The translations under genes were made by a program, and so were the position numbers. A DNA stretch of 7,578 nt from Pseudomonadota bacterium (GTDB taxonomy: Bacteria; Pseudomonadota; Alphaproteobacteria; Ferrovibrionales; Ferrovibrionaceae): the NCBI GenBank assembly GCA_023434425.1, contig JAEYSS010000238.1:1-7578 (forward strand), in the 5' to 3' direction. The notes below the pieces were generated by a model. That model ran no database searches. It saw nothing but the letters and a program-made list of their open reading frames with translations, and was not told the origin of the DNA. Shown in pieces: positions 5,996 through 7,578 of the stretch. The stretch's first letter is position 1; every line of letters starts with the position of its first letter.

Positions 5996-6777
5996 TGGCG
6001 CAGACCGCCGGGGGCGGCGCGCCCTTCATCCATCTGGAGAATGTCCGCAAGACCTATCGCGGGCGCGGCAAGGATTTCGTCGCCGTCTCGAATGTCACCT
6101 TCGATGTGAACGAGGGAGATCTGGTCTCGCTGGTCGGGCCTTCCGGCTGCGGCAAGACGACTGTTTTGAAGATTCTTGCCGACCTGCACGAGGCCGATGC
6201 CGGCTGCACCGTCGAGATCGGCGGCGGCACACCGTTCACGCCCGGCCGCGATGTCGGCATGGTGTTCCAGCAGGCCCTGCTGCTGAAATGGCGCACCATC
6301 CTCGACAACGTGCTGCTGCCGGCCGATATTCTCGGCCTGCCGCGCAAGGCCGCGAAGGACCGCGCGCGCGACCTGCTGGCCATGGTCGGCCTCGCCGGGT
6401 TCGAAAACAAATACCCGTATGAGCTTTCCGGCGGCATGCAGCAGCGCGCCGCCATCGCCCGTGCGCTGGTGCATGATCCGAAGCTGATCCTGATGGACGA
6501 GCCTTTCGGTGCATTGGATGCGCTGACGCGCGAGAAGATGAACCTGGAGATGCTGCGCATCTGGCAGGAAAGCCGCAAGACCATCCTGTTCGTCACCCAC
6601 AGCATCCAGGAAGCGGTCTTCCTCGGTTCGCGCTGCGCGGTGCTGACCGCCGGTCCGGCGCGCATGGCCGATTTCTTCGAGATCGACCTGCCGTTCCCGC
6701 GCACGCTGGATGTGAAGACCACTGAACGCTTCGGCGACTATACCAAGCGGATTTATCGCCTGCTCGGGATGGACTGA
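5992..6777 (+). CDS. ABC transporter ATP-binding protein, SsuB/TauB/ThiZ-like
   Basis: This cytosolic ATPase, presumably a homodimer, powers the importer. From the chosen start it has 261 aa, normal for the nitrate/sulfonate/taurine-type group. All motifs are intact: Walker A GPSGCGKT (49-56), Q-loop VFQQALLLKWRTILDNV (Gln93/94), signature LSGGMQQR (145-152), Walker B LILMDEP (165-171) with Glu170, D-loop GALD (173-176) and switch His203 in FVTHS. The LLLKWRTILDNV and PFGALDALTRE segments fit the SsuB/TauB/ThiZ group. The start could be GTG 5983, ATG 5992 or ATG 5995. ATG 5992 gives the same ATGA stop-start overlap seen at 3047, with GGTGG 5 bases upstream. It is the last gene of the operon and ends 2 bases from the converging ruvX stop. 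It is separated from its permease by three enzyme genes. Confidence 0.95.
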   Translation: MMAQTAGGGAPFIHLENVRKTYRGRGKDFVAVSNVTFDVNEGDLVSLVGPSGCGKTTVLKILADLHEADAGCTVEIGGGTPFTPGRDVGMVFQQALLLKWRTILDNVLLPADILGLPRKAAKDRARDLLAMVGLAGFENKYPYELSGGMQQRAAIARALVHDPKLILMDEPFGALDALTREKMNLEMLRIWQESRKTILFVTHSIQEAVFLGSRCAVLTAGPARMADFFEIDLPFPRTLDVKTTERFGDYTKRIYRLLGMD

Positions 6778-6779
6778 GT

Positions 6780-7289
6780 TTAAGCCGGCTGGCGGCCGAT
6801 CCAGTCCAGATAAGCCTGCAGGATGTAGCTGGCCGCCAGCTTGTCGACCAGTTCGGCGCGGCGGGCGCGGCTCAGGTCGGCCTCATCCACCATCATCCGC
6901 TGTACCGCCATGGTACTCATCCGCTCGTCCCACAGCGCAATCGGCAGCGGCAGCAGCTGCGAGAAATTGCGCGCAAAGGCCCGGGTGGCCTGACAGCGCG
7001 GGCCCTCGGTGCCGTCCATATTGACCGGCAGGCCCAGCACCAGGGCAGCGACGCCTTCCCTGGCCACGATCTTCTGCAGTTCGGCGGCATCCTGGCCGAA
7101 TTTCTTCCGCGCCAGCGTCTGATAGGGCGAGGCGATGCGGTGTCCGGCATCGGACAGTGCCAGCCCGATGGTCTTGGTGCCGAGATCGAGCCCGAGATAG
7201 CGCTGGCCGGTCTGCAGCCGGATCGGGCCTTCTGCGGGCTTGAACAAGGACTTAGCAGGGGGAGAGGCGGGGTTGCCGGGGCCGGTCAC
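6780..7289 (-). CDS. ruvX: Putative Holliday junction resolvase RuvX/YqgF (pre-16S rRNA nuclease)
   Basis: This RNase H-like fold nuclease family (YqgF) has been linked to pre-16S rRNA 5' processing and proposed as a Holliday junction resolvase. The protein is 169 aa. RYLGLDLGTKTIGLALSD (30-47) carries the first catalytic Asp (D35). ALVLGLPVNMDGTEGPRC (82-99) is the conserved GLP-x-N/x-DG segment. LWDERMST (119-126) supplies the second acidic site, and LVDKLAASYILQAYLD (147-162) supplies the third, Asp149. A 29-residue Pro/Gly-rich extension precedes the domain because the first start after an in-frame TAG is GTG 7289. A TTG at residue 15 is the only nearby alternative, and neither has a clear Shine-Dalgarno, so the start is uncertain. 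It is transcribed away from gatC and converges on the ABC operon. It looks like a housekeeping gene unrelated to the transport cluster. Confidence 0.93.
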   Translation of the reverse strand: MTGPGNPASPPAKSLFKPAEGPIRLQTGQRYLGLDLGTKTIGLALSDAGHRIASPYQTLARKKFGQDAAELQKIVAREGVAALVLGLPVNMDGTEGPRCQATRAFARNFSQLLPLPIALWDERMSTMAVQRMMVDEADLSRARRAELVDKLAASYILQAYLDWIGRQPA

Positions 7290-7301
7290 GAGTGTTATTT
7301 T
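7273..7301 (+). promoter_or_regulatory. Possible gatC promoter
   Basis: TTGCCG (7273-7278) and TATTTT (7296-7301) are spaced by 17 bases, upstream of gatC and inside or next to the 5' end of ruvX. Both hexamers are mediocre matches. The 66-base gap between the divergent ruvX and gatC starts must hold or adjoin promoters for both, and this is the best candidate seen for gatC. Confidence 0.25.
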
Positions 7302-7355
7302 CCGCCGCTATTTCAATGGATTCTCCCCAGTTTATCACCAGAGAGCAGACAACGC

Positions 7356-7578
7356 ATGTCACTGGATAAAGCGGCCGTGGCGAAAATCGCCAAGCTGGCC
7401 CGGCTGAAAATGGAGCCGGACCGGCAGGAAGCCATGGCTTCCGAGCTGAACAGGATTCTTTCCTTCGTCGAGGAATTGCAGGCGGTGAATACCGACAACG
7501 TGCCGCCGATGACCTCGGTCACCCCGATGAAGCTGCGCCAGCGCGAGGATGCCGTCACCGATGGCGGCAATCCGGAAG
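7356..7578 (+). CDS. gatC: Asp-tRNA(Asn)/Glu-tRNA(Gln) amidotransferase subunit C, partial (3' end off window)
   Basis: GatC is the small subunit that holds GatA and GatB together in the amidotransferase that converts Glu-tRNA(Gln) and Asp-tRNA(Asn) to their amide forms. The 74 visible codons begin MSLDKAAVAKIAKLARLKME. Next comes ELNRILSFVEELQAVNTDNV and then PPMTSVTPMKLRQREDAVTD, all hallmarks of GatC: helical half, 'I..fve.L...dt..v.P', then an 'ReD.v.dg' tail. Family length is about 95 aa, so roughly 20 residues lie beyond the window. A purine-rich GAGAG lies upstream of the ATG. gatA and gatB would be expected downstream. Confidence 0.95.
   Translation, partial: MSLDKAAVAKIAKLARLKMEPDRQEAMASELNRILSFVEELQAVNTDNVPPMTSVTPMKLRQREDAVTDGGNPE

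Noticed and set aside
1..7578. Mobile element, CRISPR array, tRNA/rRNA gene or prophage signal
   Set aside because: No transposase or integrase frames, spaced direct repeats, terminal inverted repeats or RNA-gene patterns were seen. Codon use and composition look even across all genes.

Overview
The window reads as chromosomal DNA from a GC-rich alphaproteobacterium, probably Rhodospirillales-like. This rests on strongly GC-biased third codon positions, Shine-Dalgarno-led genes, and a RuvX gene next to gatC. The species cannot be named from sequence alone. There are no transposases, integrases, CRISPR arrays, tRNAs or rRNAs. Composition looks even from end to end, and no gene-free stretch exceeds about 175 bases.

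Layout. (1) 1-182, minus: the N-terminal 60 codons of an MFS transporter. (2) 355-1353, minus: a secreted NMT1/THI5-type ABC substrate-binding protein, ended by a strong C(UUCG)G intrinsic terminator at 298-326. (3) 1468-2139, plus: a TetR-family regulator, divergent from (2). (4) 2253-6777, plus: a tightly packed five-gene operon encoding an ABC permease, an extended-SDR epimerase/dehydratase-like protein, a two-part GNAT acetyltransferase, a DHDPS/NAL-superfamily Schiff-base aldolase or lyase, and an ABC ATPase. Three of its four junctions overlap, and the fourth gap is 20 bases. (5) 6780-7289, minus: ruvX, converging on the operon with 2 bases between stop codons. (6) 7356 to the end, plus: the 5' part of gatC.

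How it fits together. The binding protein, permease and ATPase make a complete ABC importer of the NMT1/SsuC/SsuB type, used for small nitrogenous or sulfonated molecules and vitamin precursors. Three enzyme genes (SDR, GNAT, aldolase-like) lie between permease and ATPase, so they probably act on the imported compound. Two near-identical 7-4-7 inverted repeats (ATCAACY-N4-GGWTGAT) flank the tetR gene. One lies in the divergent tetR/binding-protein control region and the other overlaps the -35 of the operon promoter. This makes one locally wired regulon: the TetR protein probably senses the substrate or a product and controls both transcription units.

The substrate cannot be read from the sequence. 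Active-site differences make textbook functions unlikely for two enzymes: the SDR has Cys where the catalytic YxxxK Lys should be, and the aldolase lacks the DHDPS carboxylate-binding Arg and instead has a YxxPAxxG pattern like N-acetylneuraminate lyase. The set is best treated as an uncharacterised uptake-and-catabolism (or salvage) locus beside housekeeping genes (ruvX, gatC).
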